Source: Roseicyclus sp.
GTDB lineage: Bacteria > Pseudomonadota > Alphaproteobacteria > Rhodobacterales > Rhodobacteraceae
Length of the DNA stretch: 64,000 bases
Direction of reading: 5' to 3'
Assembly: GCA_018401055.1 (NCBI GenBank)
Contig: JAGYLB010000077.1
Location: 1-64,000 of the forward strand
Numbering within the stretch: the stretch's first letter is position 1; each line of letters begins with the position of its first letter. Under the pieces are notes generated by a model. The model was given only the letters and a program-made list of their open reading frames with translations, had not been told where the DNA came from and ran no database searches. A program made the position numbers and the translations under genes. Below are positions 9,924 to 19,300 of this stretch, in pieces.

Positions 9924-10526
9924 ATGGGCCGCGACACACTACTTTCCGCCACCATCGGCGATCAGGGCACGCTCAAAAAGGTGGCCTTGGTCTTGTTGGG
10001 TGCGCTCTTCATCGCGGCCGCGGCCAAGGTCACGGTGCCGATGTGGCCGGTGCCGGTGTCGATGCAGACGTTGGCGATATTGCTCGTTGGCTTTGCCATG
10101 GGCAGCCGTCTGGGCGCTGCGACGGTCATCGTCTATCTCGCACAGGGCGCGATCGGCCTGCCGGTCTTTACCCCCACGACGCTGCCGGGGATCGCGGCCC
10201 TGATGGGTCCGACAGGCGGGTTCCTGATCGGCTTCGTCGGTCTGGCATGGCTGGCTGGTTATGCCGCCGAAAAGGGTCTGACGCGCGGCGTGTTGTCGAC
10301 GTCTGCTGTCGCACTGACCGTCTCGGCCCTGCTTTATGTGCCGGGCATCTTGTGGCCGATGGCCGTGGCCAGCGCCGCTGGCCTTGAGGCCGGATGGGTT
10401 GCGCGCGATGCGGCGTTCTACTGGGGGGCCTTTGTCGCCCCCTTCCTGATCGGCGACGCGCTGAAGGCCTTGATTGCCGCTATGGTTGTGACCGGCGCGT
10501 GGTCGGTGCTCAAGCGCCGCGCTTGA
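9924..10526 (+). CDS. bioY: biotin ECF transporter S component BioY
   Basis: 200-residue membrane protein with about six hydrophobic segments. The BioY signature VTVPMWPVPVSMQTLAILL lies at about residues 34-52, followed by GFAMGSRLGAATVIVYLAQG and LMGPTGGFLIGF. It captures biotin for an energy-coupling-factor transporter; no bioM or bioN ATPase/permease genes are adjacent, so it either uses a distant module or works alone, as reported for some alphaproteobacteria. Start ATG at 9924 follows a GGAGG. A rho-independent terminator follows the stop, so it appears to be monocistronic. Confidence 0.93.
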   Translation: MGRDTLLSATIGDQGTLKKVALVLLGALFIAAAAKVTVPMWPVPVSMQTLAILLVGFAMGSRLGAATVIVYLAQGAIGLPVFTPTTLPGIAALMGPTGGFLIGFVGLAWLAGYAAEKGLTRGVLSTSAVALTVSALLYVPGILWPMAVASAAGLEAGWVARDAAFYWGAFVAPFLIGDALKALIAAMVVTGAWSVLKRRA

Positions 10527-10550
10527 TCCGCCCGGAGTGTTCACGGAAAG

Positions 10551-10575
10551 GGCCGCCCGCAGGGGCGGCCTTTTT
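10551..10575 (+). terminator. rho-independent terminator after bioY
   Basis: Perfect eight-base-pair stem GGCCGCCC/GGGCGGCC with loop GCAG (10551-10570), followed by TTTTT. It lies between the convergent bioY and DUF2199 genes. Confidence 0.9.
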
Positions 10576-10586
10576 CATTGCGCGGA

Positions 10587-11198
10587 TCAGGCGCGCAGAT
10601 GCGCCAGCACATCATGCGCCCCCAGATCCTCGTAGAGCGCGACGATGTCCGGCGCACTCATCCCGCCGTCTTGTTGCGCGGGAAAGAGCGGATGTTTTTC
10701 GTCCGTGATCCAGTAGACGGGCATGCCTCCGCCCCCCACGGGCACGATCACGCCCTTGGTCAGCACCGGCCCCGATGACGCCGGGATGCGGCAATAGAGC
10801 CAGCCGAACAGATCGCCCAGACGGTCGCCATCGCCGCGCCCTTGCGCCGAGCGGAAGCGCGCGAAATCTCCGATCGAGAGATTCGCCCAGACCCCCAGAA
10901 AGACATGCTCGTCCGTGCCGCGCACCGGGATCGGCAGATGGGCGCGCACCAACAAGTCGCGGCCGCGCCGCGCATAGCGTTCGGTGATGATGTCGCCCCC
11001 GCCGTCAAAGGCGCTGTCGGGTTGCGGGGCGGGCGGATGGGTCCAGCCGAAGGGGCGCAGCCGCACCGCATGGGCGGCATCCACCACTTCGTTGCAACAC
11101 GCGCAGCGATAGCCGGGCGCGGTCAGCCGCCGGGCCAGCTCATCCTCGGGGATCGGTTTCGGCCCCTTGCCCTTGTTGCGCCGGAACAGCTTGAGCAT
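10587..11198 (-). CDS. DUF2199 domain-containing protein
   Basis: 203-residue cytoplasmic protein with an N-terminal CACC zinc-type motif (YRCACCNE) followed by a region matching the uncharacterised DUF2199 domain (DLLVRAHLPIPVRGTDEHVF, then FLGVWANLSIGDFARF). Its ATG at 11198 overlaps the purF stop (ATGA), so translation is coupled to purF. The frame is intact. Function is unknown; the cysteine pairs suggest a bound metal. Confidence 0.8.
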   Translation of the reverse strand: MLKLFRRNKGKGPKPIPEDELARRLTAPGYRCACCNEVVDAAHAVRLRPFGWTHPPAPQPDSAFDGGGDIITERYARRGRDLLVRAHLPIPVRGTDEHVFLGVWANLSIGDFARFRSAQGRGDGDRLGDLFGWLYCRIPASSGPVLTKGVIVPVGGGGMPVYWITDEKHPLFPAQQDGGMSAPDIVALYEDLGAHDVLAHLRA

Positions 11199-12679
11199 CA
11201 CTCGGCCGGTTCGACGGCATCCGCCAGCTTGAACCCGCGCGCCATCTGATCGGTCGGGCGCACCGGGTAATCGCCCGAGAAACAGGCGTCGCAATAGGCG
11301 GGCTGGCGCGCGTCACGCCCGCCGGGCTGACCGACCGCGCGGTAGAGCCCATCGAGCGAGATGAAGCGCAGCGAGGCCACGCCCAGATGCACGCGCATCT
11401 GATCCTCGGTCATGGTGGCGGCCAGCAGCTTTTCACGCTCGGGCGTGTCGACGCCGTAAAAACAGGGCCATGCGGTCGGCGGAGAGGCGATGCGGAAATG
11501 CACCTCCGCTGCACCGGCATCGAGGATCATTTCCTTGATCTTGCGCGAGGTGGTCCCGCGCACAACGCTGTCGTCGACCAAGATCACCCGCTTGCCGCGA
11601 ATGAGCGCGCGGTTCACGTTCAGCTTCAGCCGCACGCCCATGTTGCGGATCTGCTCGGTCGGCTCGATGAAGGTGCGGCCCATGTACTGGTTGCGGATGA
11701 TCCCCATCGCATAGGGGATGCCGCTTTCCAGCGAATAGCCGATGGCAGCGGGCGTGCCGCTGTCGGGCACGGGGCAGACGAGGTCGGCGTCGACGGGCGC
11801 TTCCTTTGCCAGTTCGCGGCCGATCGCCTCGCGCGTTTCGTAGACCGATTTCGCGCCGATGATGCTGTCGGGACGCGAGAAATAGACATGCTCGAAGATG
11901 CAAAAGCGGGGGCTTTGCCGCTCGAAGGGCTTGAAGCTTTCGACCTTGTCGCCGGTGATCACCACCATCTCGCCCGGTTCGATCTCGCGCAGGTAATCCG
12001 CGCCGATGATGTCGAGCGCGCAGGTCTCCGAAGACAAGGCGTAGCCTTCGCCGACGCGGCCCAGCACGAGCGGCCGAACGCCCAAGGGGTCGCGCACGCC
12101 GATCAGCTTGGTGCGCGTCATCGCCACGATGGAAAATGCGCCTTCGACGCGGCGCAGCGCGTCCTTCATCCGCTCGGGGATCGTGCGTTGCAGCGAGCGG
12201 GCCATCAGGTGGATGATGCATTCGCTGTCGGAGGAGGATTGAAAGATCGAGCCACGCTCGATCAACTCGCGGCGCAGCGCATCGGCGTTCACGATGTTGC
12301 CGTTGTGGGCAATCGCGGCGCCGCCCATGGCGAACTCGCCAAAAAAGGGCTGCACGTCGCGGATCTGGGTCGCGCCCTTTGATCCGGCGGTGGAGTAGCG
12401 CACATGCCCGATGCCGATTTCGCCCGGCAGCGTATCCATGATGCTGGCCGAGGTGAAATTGTCTCGCACTAGGCCAAAGCGGCGCGCCGAGGAAAAGCCG
12501 TGTTCGGGTTCGTGCGTGACGATCCCGCCCGCCTCTTGCCCGCGATGCTGCAGCGCATGCAGACCCAGCGCGATGAAATTGGCCGCATCCGAGACGCCGA
12601 TCACGCCGAAAACGCCGCATTCCTCGCGCAGTTTGTCGTCGTCACTCGGGTCGAAAGGGTGACGGGGGAGGGCATCCAT
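11198..12679 (-). CDS. purF: amidophosphoribosyltransferase
   Basis: First committed enzyme of purine synthesis: it transfers the glutamine amide nitrogen to PRPP. 493 residues and intact. The N-terminal nucleophile Cys lies in REECGVFGVIG after a short propeptide, so maturation by cleavage is expected. The glutaminase part includes HVRYSTAGSKG and AHNGNIVN; the PRPP loop is VILVDDSVVRGTTSRK. The start at 12679 is preferred over several upstream Met codons because it has GGAG upstream and gives the usual propeptide length. The order radA, cvpA, purF on the same strand is usual in this group. Confidence 0.96.
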   Translation of the reverse strand: MDALPRHPFDPSDDDKLREECGVFGVIGVSDAANFIALGLHALQHRGQEAGGIVTHEPEHGFSSARRFGLVRDNFTSASIMDTLPGEIGIGHVRYSTAGSKGATQIRDVQPFFGEFAMGGAAIAHNGNIVNADALRRELIERGSIFQSSSDSECIIHLMARSLQRTIPERMKDALRRVEGAFSIVAMTRTKLIGVRDPLGVRPLVLGRVGEGYALSSETCALDIIGADYLREIEPGEMVVITGDKVESFKPFERQSPRFCIFEHVYFSRPDSIIGAKSVYETREAIGRELAKEAPVDADLVCPVPDSGTPAAIGYSLESGIPYAMGIIRNQYMGRTFIEPTEQIRNMGVRLKLNVNRALIRGKRVILVDDSVVRGTTSRKIKEMILDAGAAEVHFRIASPPTAWPCFYGVDTPEREKLLAATMTEDQMRVHLGVASLRFISLDGLYRAVGQPGGRDARQPAYCDACFSGDYPVRPTDQMARGFKLADAVEPAE

Positions 12680-12840
12680 GTGGGGCGAATCTCCAGGCTG
12701 CGTCGTCATGGGTGACATAGGCCCTCGGGACGGCGCTGTCATCAAACGATCACAGATTTCGGGGTGGCGGCGCAAGCTGGACGGCGGGCTTGTGCCGGCA
12801 TAGCGTGGTGACGCGGCAAAAACGGGCATCGGGGGCACGC

Positions 12841-13297
12841 ATGCGGGCAATCATCCTTCTAGCCGGGGCGGCGATGGCGGCAAGCTGGGGGCTGACATGG
12901 TTTGAGCCGCCCTTCGCCGGGTCCGACATCTCGCCGATGTCGTTGGTCCGCGACGGTGTCATCGCGCTGTCGGCGGATGCCGCATGGCAGACATGGGTCT
13001 TTGTCGGCGGCTTTGCCGCGGCGGGGCTGGCGGCCCTGTCGGCGGTTCCTCGGCCGGGGCTCGGCGATTCTTGCGCTGGCAGCGGGTCTGTCTCCCTTGG
13101 TGGTGTTGGGCGACGCGATCTTGCGCGCCGACGCCACGCGCCGGGATCTTGGACTGCCTGTCCCGGTCGATTTCGGCGACCTCGCCCAAAGTTGGGATAT
13201 CTTGCAGGATTTCGTGCGTGCGGGGCTTTACGCTTACGCCGGGGGCGCGGCGCTCTTGCTGCTGGCCGGGCTCTCGGTCTTCGCGTCGCGGCGCTAG
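12841..13297 (+). CDS. small membrane protein of unknown function, frameshifted
   Basis: About 152 residues with four hydrophobic segments, starting MRAIILLAGAAMAASWGLTW; the region around residues 18-25 (WGLTWFEP) and an internal SLVRDGVIALSAD precede the second helix. One extra base near 13055 shifts the frame; the rest reads AILALAAGLSPLVVLGDAIL and ends VFASRR at 13297. It lies inside the otherwise minus-strand cvpA-purF block and converges on cvpA with a four-base gap. I do not recognise a family. Confidence 0.6.
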
Positions 13298-13301
13298 GGG
13301 C

Positions 13302-13862
13302 TTATTGCGGGGCGGCGCAGGTGGCGGTCAACTGCTCGTAGCGCGCCAAGATCCAGCCCGGCGCGTCCGAGGGTATTTCCGCCTCGACGCGGTCTTGCAG
13401 ATGGGCAAAGACGCTGGCCGATCGGCTGTCGGACACCATCGCCACAGGCTCCGACCCGACGACGCGGTCATAGGCGATGAAGGCCACCACCACGAGCAGC
13501 ACGCCCCGCGCGACACCGAACAAGAACCCCAGCCCCGCATCCACGCCGCCGATGACCGAACGCTGCACGGCAGTCGAAAACAGCGGTGTGAAGAGCGAGA
13601 TCACCACCAGCGCCACGGCAAAGACACCCGCGAAACTGGCCATCACGCCCAGCTCGCAGCTTTCGCCGATGAAATCGCCCAAGTACGGCACCTCGCGGAT
13701 GAGCGGCATGGCGTTGGGCGCAAAGATGAAGGCGACGACAGCCGCCAGAATCCAACCACCGATCGACAGCGCCTCGCGCACGAAGCCCCGCGCATAGGCC
13801 AAGATCGCCGAAACGACGATCACGCCGGCCACGATGCCGTCGACAAGGGTGAAACCGTCCAT
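13302..13862 (-). CDS. cvpA: CvpA family membrane protein
   Basis: 186 residues with four transmembrane segments: FTLVDGIVAGVIVVSAILAY at the N-terminus, then VREALSIGGWILAAVVAFIF, MASFAGVFAVALVVISLF and GVARGVLLVVVAFIAY. This matches the CvpA family, named for colicin V production; its biochemical role is poorly defined but it is linked to envelope homeostasis. Intact, with start ATG at 13862. It lies between radA and purF as in relatives, apart from the small plus-strand membrane protein. Confidence 0.9.
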   Translation of the reverse strand: MDGFTLVDGIVAGVIVVSAILAYARGFVREALSIGGWILAAVVAFIFAPNAMPLIREVPYLGDFIGESCELGVMASFAGVFAVALVVISLFTPLFSTAVQRSVIGGVDAGLGFLFGVARGVLLVVVAFIAYDRVVGSEPVAMVSDSRSASVFAHLQDRVEAEIPSDAPGWILARYEQLTATCAAPQ

Positions 13863-13906
13863 ACGCCTGCCTTTACCCGTTTTCGCCCCGGTTCGAACCC
13901 GCGGCG

Positions 13907-15273
13907 CTATCCTGCCCCGAAAATCTCGCCCACGAAAGCGGGCAGATCCGCCATCGCCTGCACCTTCACACCGCTGTCGGCGCCGATCTTGCAGCCCGAG
14001 GGCGCAATGGCCGAGGAAAAACCAAGTTTTGCCGCCTCTTTCAACCTGTTTTCCGCTTGGGACACGGGTCTGAGAGCCCCTGACAGCGAAACCTCGCCAA
14101 AGACGACACAATCATGGGGCACCGCCACATCCTCGCGCGCCGACAAAAGCGCTGCTGCCACCGCCAGATCGGCGGCGGGCTCAGAATATCCGCATCCCGC
14201 CCGCGATGTTGAGATAGACGTCGAGCCCCGCGAAACTGATGCCCGCCCGCGCCTCCAGCACGGCCAAAATCATGGCCAGCCGCCCGCCATCCCAGCCCAC
14301 AACCGCCCGGCGGGGCTGGCTGAGTGATGACGGCGCGACAAGCGCCTGAATCTCGACCAGAACGGGGCGCGTGCCTTCGATGCCCGCAAACACGACCGAT
14401 CCGGGCGCAGGCGTCTCACGGTCCGACAGGAACAGGGCCGAGGGGTTCGTGACCTCGGCCAGCCCCATGCCGGTCATCTCGAACACGCCGATCTCATCCG
14501 CTGGCCCAAAGCGGTTCTTGACCGAGCGCAGGATGCGGAACTGGTGCCCGCGCTCGCCCTCGAAATAAAGCACCGTGTCAACCATGTGCTCGACCACGCG
14601 GGGACCTGCGATCTGGCCGTCCTTGGTGACATGGCCAACCAGCATGACGGCCACGCCCCGACGCTTGGCGAAAGTGGTCAGCTCATGGGCACTTGAACGC
14701 ACTTGTGAGACCGAACCGGGGGCGGCCTCGACGGTATCCAGCCACATGGTCTGGATCGAATCGATGATGGCCAGATCGGGGGCCTCGGCCTCCAGCGTGG
14801 TCAGGATGTCGCGCAGGTTGGTCTCGGCGGCCAGCATGACGGAACTGTCGGCAAGGCCGAGGCGTTGGGCGCGCATGCGGACCTGCGCGGTGGCTTCCTC
14901 GCCCGAGACATAGATCACGCGCGCGCCCGACCGCGCGAAACTCGCTGCGGCCTGCAACAGGAGTGTGGATTTGCCGATGCCGGGATCGCCGCCGACCAGC
15001 GTGGCCGAGGCCGGGACGAGGCCTCCGCCCAACACGCGGTCCAGCTCCTGCAGGCCCGAGGTGCGCCGGGGGCGCGTCTTCCTCGGTGCGCAGGTCGGTC
15101 AGGCCGATCCGCTTGCCCTTCATCGCGCCAAGCGCGGTCTTTCCGGGGCCGGAGGACAGCGGCGCCTCTTGGCTGATGGTGTTCCAGTCTCCGCAGGCGT
15201 CGCAGCGGCCCGACCACTTCTTGTGGGTCGCACCGCAGGCGGAACAGACGAAAAGGGTGACGGGTTTGGCCAT
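13907..15273 (-). CDS. radA: DNA repair protein RadA
   Basis: Branch-migration ATPase in homologous recombination. About 455 residues. The N-terminus has a C4 zinc finger (CSACGATHKKWSGRCDAC), then Walker A GGDPGIGKST, Walker B AIIDSIQTMW, the RadA motif KNRFG, and a C-terminal Lon-like part (FGEVSLSGALRPVSQAENRL, then KEAAKLGF). Two frameshifts: near 15065, before the ATPase core, and near 14180, where the text after NIAGGMRI should continue into the Lon-like part. Both look technical because every segment is fully conserved. Confidence 0.95.
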
Positions 15274-15317
15274 GCCAGAGCCTTAGCCGAGCCACGACCC
15301 CGACGCCAGTGCCGGGC

Positions 15318-15683
15318 TCAGATCACGCCGGCTTGCCACAAGGCCGCAAGGCCAAGGCCAAGGGCAAGCAGCACCCGGATGCCGACAAAGCCGCGCATCC
15401 GCCTGCCGCACATCCACCAATCCGCGATGAAACCCGAAGGCAAACCCGCCTGCCGCCAAGCCCACCGAGTGGCAAATGTCCTGCAAGCCGCAGAGCCGCG
15501 CCCGCGGCCAGCACGATCAGCCCGCCCGCCACGGGTGGTCCGGCCCGGCGCAGCAGGTTCAGCGCCATGCCCTGCTTGCGCGCGCCCATCCGCTCGCCGA
15601 TCCAGACGCTGCAGCCAAGCCAGCCCGGCAAGGGCCGCATAGGCCGCCAGCAGGACGGCAAGGATGAGGGCGATCTGGTCCAT
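15318..15683 (-). CDS. small membrane protein, several frameshifts
   Basis: The ATG at 15683 gives MDQIALILAVLLAAYAALAG, a clear first transmembrane helix. The middle is scrambled by at least two or three indels; neighbouring frames supply GMALNLLRRAGPPVAGGLIV, a second helix, and the C-terminal frame reads GFVGIRVLLALGLGLAALWQ, a third. Total about 122 residues. I do not recognise a family. It lies ten bases from the PqiA-like gene upstream and downstream-adjacent to radA's start region, with nothing to suggest a function beyond membrane location. Confidence 0.5.
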   Translation of the reverse strand: MDQIALILAVLLAAYAALAGLAWLQRLDRRADGRAQAGHGAEPAAPGRTTRGGRADRAGRGRGSAACRTFATRWAWRQAGLPSGFIADWWMCGRRMRGFVGIRVLLALGLGLAALWQAGVI

Positions 15684-15692
15684 GGCCCCGCG

Positions 15693-16151
15693 TTACCCCA
15701 AGGTTCCCCGCCGCGCCAGCCGCTTGGTCGCAAGCCCGATGCCGAAAGACATCAAGACGCAAGCAGTGAAGAGCCACAGACCCCATGCGGTTTCGACCCG
15801 CCCGACCGCGATGCCCTTGGCCAGCGTGATGTAGACCGCGATCAGGAAGACATCGGCCATGGCGAGCTTGCCCAAAAGCTGGACGGCGGGCAAAAGCGTA
15901 AGGGGCACCCGGCTCAAGTGCATGAACGCCAACGCGACTGTCTTGGCCATGGGGGCCACCAGCGCGAAGAGGGCCACGAGGGCCGCCAGCAGCGCCTCGC
16001 CCTCGGTCCAGAGGGTGCCGATGCCGGACAGGATCGAGATTTCCGAGAGGCCGAACAGCGGCAGGAGACCCGCGCGCATCAGGGGGGCGGCCCATGCGAC
16101 GGGGAACAGGATCAGGAGGGCGAGGTTCAGCGCGGTCAGAAGGCGGAGCAT
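15693..16151 (-). CDS. PqiA-like (paraquat-inducible protein A family) membrane protein
   Basis: 152 residues with about four transmembrane helices: LLTALNLALLILFPVAWAAP, ALLAALVALFALVAPMAKTV, KLAMADVFLIAVYITLAKGI and LWLFTACVLMSFGIGLA. This matches one repeat of PqiA; the full enterobacterial protein has two such halves and zinc fingers, which are absent here. PqiA proteins work with MCE proteins in lipid traffic between membranes. The nearby mlaE and mlaF genes on the same strand support that, though no MCE-domain gene is visible. Confidence 0.75.
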   Translation of the reverse strand: MLRLLTALNLALLILFPVAWAAPLMRAGLLPLFGLSEISILSGIGTLWTEGEALLAALVALFALVAPMAKTVALAFMHLSRVPLTLLPAVQLLGKLAMADVFLIAVYITLAKGIAVGRVETAWGLWLFTACVLMSFGIGLATKRLARRGTLG

Positions 16152-16193
16152 GCCCCTATGTGAGCGGGCGCAGGGCGCTCGGCAAGGCTAGGG

Positions 16194-16613
16194 TCACGGC
16201 GGCGCGTCCGGGCCGGGGATGGTAAGGCCGGGAAACAACGACGGCACATTGCCCGGATCGGCGGCAATCTCGGCATAGCTGACCAGAAAGGAGAGGGCAG
16301 ACACGATCACCATAAGATCGACCCAGACCGGCCGCGCCCGCGCCACCAGCGCGCCCACGAGCCAGAACAGGCCCGCGCCAAGCCCGGCGACCAGCCCCAG
16401 CACGATCCCCAGACCGGGGTCGATCCCGAGTGCCAGCAGCCCAAGCACCCCAAGGGCGATGGCCCCATTGGCAGCGGTCAGGATATGCACGATCCTGCCG
16501 CGTTCGCGCCGCTGCGCGCGCATCACCCCCGCCAGCGTGGCAGACCCGAAGACGGCAAATGTCGAAGCCGCGAAGACAAGCGCCAGCAGCAAGGGATCGT
16601 AGAGGATCGCCAT
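16194..16613 (-). CDS. four-helix membrane protein of unknown function
   Basis: 139 residues, mostly hydrophobic: LLLALVFAASTFAVFGSATL, then a basic loop MRAQRRERGR, then AIALGVLGLLALGIDPGLG, LVAGLGAGLFWLVGALVARA and VDLMVIVSALSFLVSYAEI. The frame is intact. The start is one base beyond the mlaF stop, so it is almost certainly cotranscribed with mlaE and mlaF. No named family was recognised; a role in the same lipid-transport system is inferred from position. Confidence 0.7.
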   Translation of the reverse strand: MAILYDPLLLALVFAASTFAVFGSATLAGVMRAQRRERGRIVHILTAANGAIALGVLGLLALGIDPGLGIVLGLVAGLGAGLFWLVGALVARARPVWVDLMVIVSALSFLVSYAEIAADPGNVPSLFPGLTIPGPDAPP

Positions 16614-16614
16614 C

Positions 16615-17361
16615 CTATCGCACCGCCGCGATCGGGCCTTCGGCCGATCCGGTTACGAATTGCCGCAGGTAGGGGTCGTCGGCGGTGTCGATCTGACCTA
16701 CCGGGCCATGCCAGCGGATCTTGCCGTCGTGCAGCATCGCGACCTTGTCGGCGATGGCGCGGACGGAAGACATGTCATGGGTGATGGTGACGGCGGTCGC
16801 GCCCATCTCGGTCACGATCTCGCGGATCAACTCGTTGATGACGCCCGACATGATCGGGTCGAGCCCGGTGGTGGGCTCGTCGAAAAAGATGATCTCGGGC
16901 TCTGCCGCAATGGCGCGGGCAAGGCCCACGCGTTTTTGCATGCCGCCCGACAGTTCCGAAGGGTAGAGGTCGGCCACATCGGGTGTCAGGCCCACGCGGC
17001 GGAGTTTTTCGATAGCCGTCTCGCGCGCCTCAAGCTTAGGCCGCTTTTGCGCCCCGCGTTGCAGGCGAAAGGCGACGTTTTGCCAGACCGGCATCGAATC
17101 GAACAGCGCCCCGCCCTGAAACAGCATGCCAAAGCGGGCAAGAAAGGCGTCGCGGTCGCCCGTCGTCACGTCCTGGCCGCCCACGGTGATCTGGCCCTTG
17201 TCGGGGATCACGAGACCGAGGATGCATTTGAGGCAGACCGACTTGCCCGTGCCCGAGCCGCCGATGATGACGCAGCTTTCGCCCTTGGCCACATCGAGCG
17301 TCAGACCGCGAAGGACCTGCTTGGCCCCGAAGGCCTTGTGGACATCGGTGAGCGCGATCAT
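16615..17361 (-). CDS. mlaF: ABC transporter ATP-binding protein, MlaF-type
   Basis: 248-residue ATPase. Walker A GGSGTGKS, Q-loop LFQGGALFDSMPVWQNVAF, signature LSGGMQKRV and Walker B IIFFDEPTTGLDP are complete. The GALFDSM and signature variants are those of the MlaF/Ttg2A group, which powers phospholipid transport that maintains outer-membrane asymmetry. Intact. Its ATG at 17361 overlaps the mlaE stop by four bases. The C-terminus lacks an extra domain. Confidence 0.92.
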   Translation of the reverse strand: MIALTDVHKAFGAKQVLRGLTLDVAKGESCVIIGGSGTGKSVCLKCILGLVIPDKGQITVGGQDVTTGDRDAFLARFGMLFQGGALFDSMPVWQNVAFRLQRGAQKRPKLEARETAIEKLRRVGLTPDVADLYPSELSGGMQKRVGLARAIAAEPEIIFFDEPTTGLDPIMSGVINELIREIVTEMGATAVTITHDMSSVRAIADKVAMLHDGKIRWHGPVGQIDTADDPYLRQFVTGSAEGPIAAVR

Positions 17362-18143
17362 GCGGAAAAGAACAATTCGGTCAGAAGGTAATTGGCGGCG
17401 AGGATCAGGATCGAGGCCGAGACGACGGCATTGGTCGTGGCGCGCCCCACGCCCTGAGCGCCGCGGCCTGAATTCATCCCGTGATAGCAGCCCATCAGTG
17501 CCACGAGAAAGCCGAAGACCGCGCCCTTGATCAGGCCCGAGGTCACATCCCAAGGCTCAAGGAAATCGACGGTGTTGCGCAGATAGGCGGCCTCGTTGAA
17601 GCCCAGCCGCGTGGTGGAGACGAGATAGCCGCCGAAGATGCCGATCGCGTCGCCCACGGCGACGAGCACCGGCAGGCTGATCGTGGCGGCGAGGATGCGG
17701 GGAACGGTCAGGTATTTCAGCGGGTTGGTGGACAGCGTCACCAGTGCGTCGATCTGCTCGGTCACCTTCATCGTGCCGATTTCGGCGGCGATGGCGGCGG
17801 CCACCCTGCCTGCGACCATCAGGCCGCCCAGAACGGGGCCAAGTTCGCGCACGATTCCGATGGCCACGATCTGCGGCACCACGGCCTGCGCATCGAACCG
17901 TGATCCGCCTAGCATAGATCTGCAGCGCCAGCGCGCCGCCGGTGAAAAGCGCGGTCAGGCCCACCACTGGCAGTGACAGCCAGCCGATGTGCAGCAACTG
18001 GTGCAGGAATTCGCGCGGGTAAAAGGGCGGGCGCAGGATGTGGCTGATGGCCTGCGCCGCATAGATCGCCACGCGCCCGATGGCCGATAGCAGCGCCAGC
18101 GTGGAGCGGCCGATGGCAGCGACGGGGAGAGCAAGACCCTCAT
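17358..18143 (-). CDS. mlaE: MlaE-type ABC transporter permease, frameshifted
   Basis: About 261 residues, five or six helices. Family landmarks are [50 protein letters not shown] and [14 protein letters not shown], the conserved MlaE cytoplasmic loop. The ATG at 18143 overlaps the alr stop (ATGA). One base is missing near 18125 (start region) and one extra T lies near 17913 (expected [11 protein letters not shown]). With mlaF it forms the inner-membrane core of a phospholipid or sterol transporter; MCE and periplasmic partners are not in the window. Confidence 0.9.
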
Positions 18144-19176
18144 GCGCCGATATACCGACGCGCGTAGCGCCGCCCCAGAGAGGTCAAAATCTCGTAGCCG
18201 ATGGTGCCTGCGGCTGTGGCCAATTGATCGACACTCTGCTGCGGGCCAAGAATGTCGAGGTGGTCGGGCACTTCGGCCAAATCAGTGACATCGACAGTCA
18301 GAAGGTCCATCGAGACGCGACCCGCGAGGCGACAGACATGTTCTTTTGCAAAGAGTTGTGCGGTGTTGCTCATGTAACGAATGAGGCCGTCAGCGTAACC
18401 CGCGGAAACCGTTGCTATCTTACTCGCCCGCTCTGCGGTGAAGGTCGCGGAATAGCCGACGGTCTCGCCCAAGGCCACATCGCGGACCTGCACCACCGGC
18501 AACGACAGGCGCACCACCGGCTTTGCGTCGACAAAAGGCAGCCCGCCGTAAAGGCCCACGCCGGGTCGGGTGAGGTCGAAGTGGTAATCGGGGCCCAGAA
18601 GAATGCCGCCCGTCGCTGCAAAGCTGCGCGGCGCGCGCACTCCTGCGGTCATCGCGGTGAAGGCCGCGAGTTGCGCGGCATTCATCGGGTGGTCGGGGTC
18701 ATCGGCGCAGGCCAGATGCGACATCACGAGGGTAAGGGGACCGGCCTCCAGATCGGCGCGGGTGGCGGCCCAATCGGGCGCCTCCATCCCCAGCCGGTTC
18801 ATGCCGCTGTCAAGCTGCACGCCATAGGGTGCCTCCGGCAGCGCCGCGCGGTGACGTGCGGCCTGCTCGGGGCTGTTCAGCATCGGCGTCAGCATATGGT
18901 CGCGGATCAGCGCGGTATCGCTGGCCATATGGCCCGAAAAGACATGAATCGCGGGGCCGGGGCCCAGCGCCGCGCGCAGGCGGCCCCTTCCTCGGCCGTG
19001 GCGACGAAGAAGCTGCGCGCCCCTTCGCGGGCGAGCCGCGCCGCCACCTCGGCCGCGCCGCAGCCATAGCCGTTCGCCTTGACCACCGCGCCCGTCTCGC
19101 TCCGCGACAGCCGGGCGAGCGCGCGCCAGTTTGCCGCCAGTGCGCCTAGGTCGATGGTGAGGATGCCGGTGCCCAT
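18140..19176 (-). CDS. alr: alanine racemase
   Basis: PLP enzyme that makes D-alanine for peptidoglycan. About 345 residues. The N-terminus [20 protein letters not shown] is followed by the PLP lysine motif [11 protein letters not shown]. Further landmarks are the substrate-side Tyr-containing [11 protein letters not shown] and the tail [20 protein letters not shown]. One base is missing near 18985, so the first 60 or so residues are in a different frame from the rest. The TGA overlaps the mlaE ATG. The order dnaB then alr is usual in Rhodobacteraceae. Confidence 0.95.
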
Positions 19177-19224
19177 GGCGCTGTGTCCGGGTTCGAGGCC
19201 GCTGGGTCAAGGGGGCGTTGCCCT

Positions 19225-19270
19225 GGTCGCCTTTGGCGACCTCCCCGGGATATTTTCGAAACAGAGAAGC
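19225..19270 (+). repeat. hairpin plus GATATTTT element, copy 1
   Basis: GGTCGCC/GGCGACC stem (19225-19241) followed by CCCCGGGATATTTTCGAAAC and AGAGAAG. It lies between dnaB and alr. The same arrangement recurs at 34533, 44003, 46519 and 51717. Here it is oriented opposite to the flanking genes. Confidence 0.5.
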
Positions 19271-19300
19271 GCGCGCGTTAACCTTGATGAGAGCTGACCG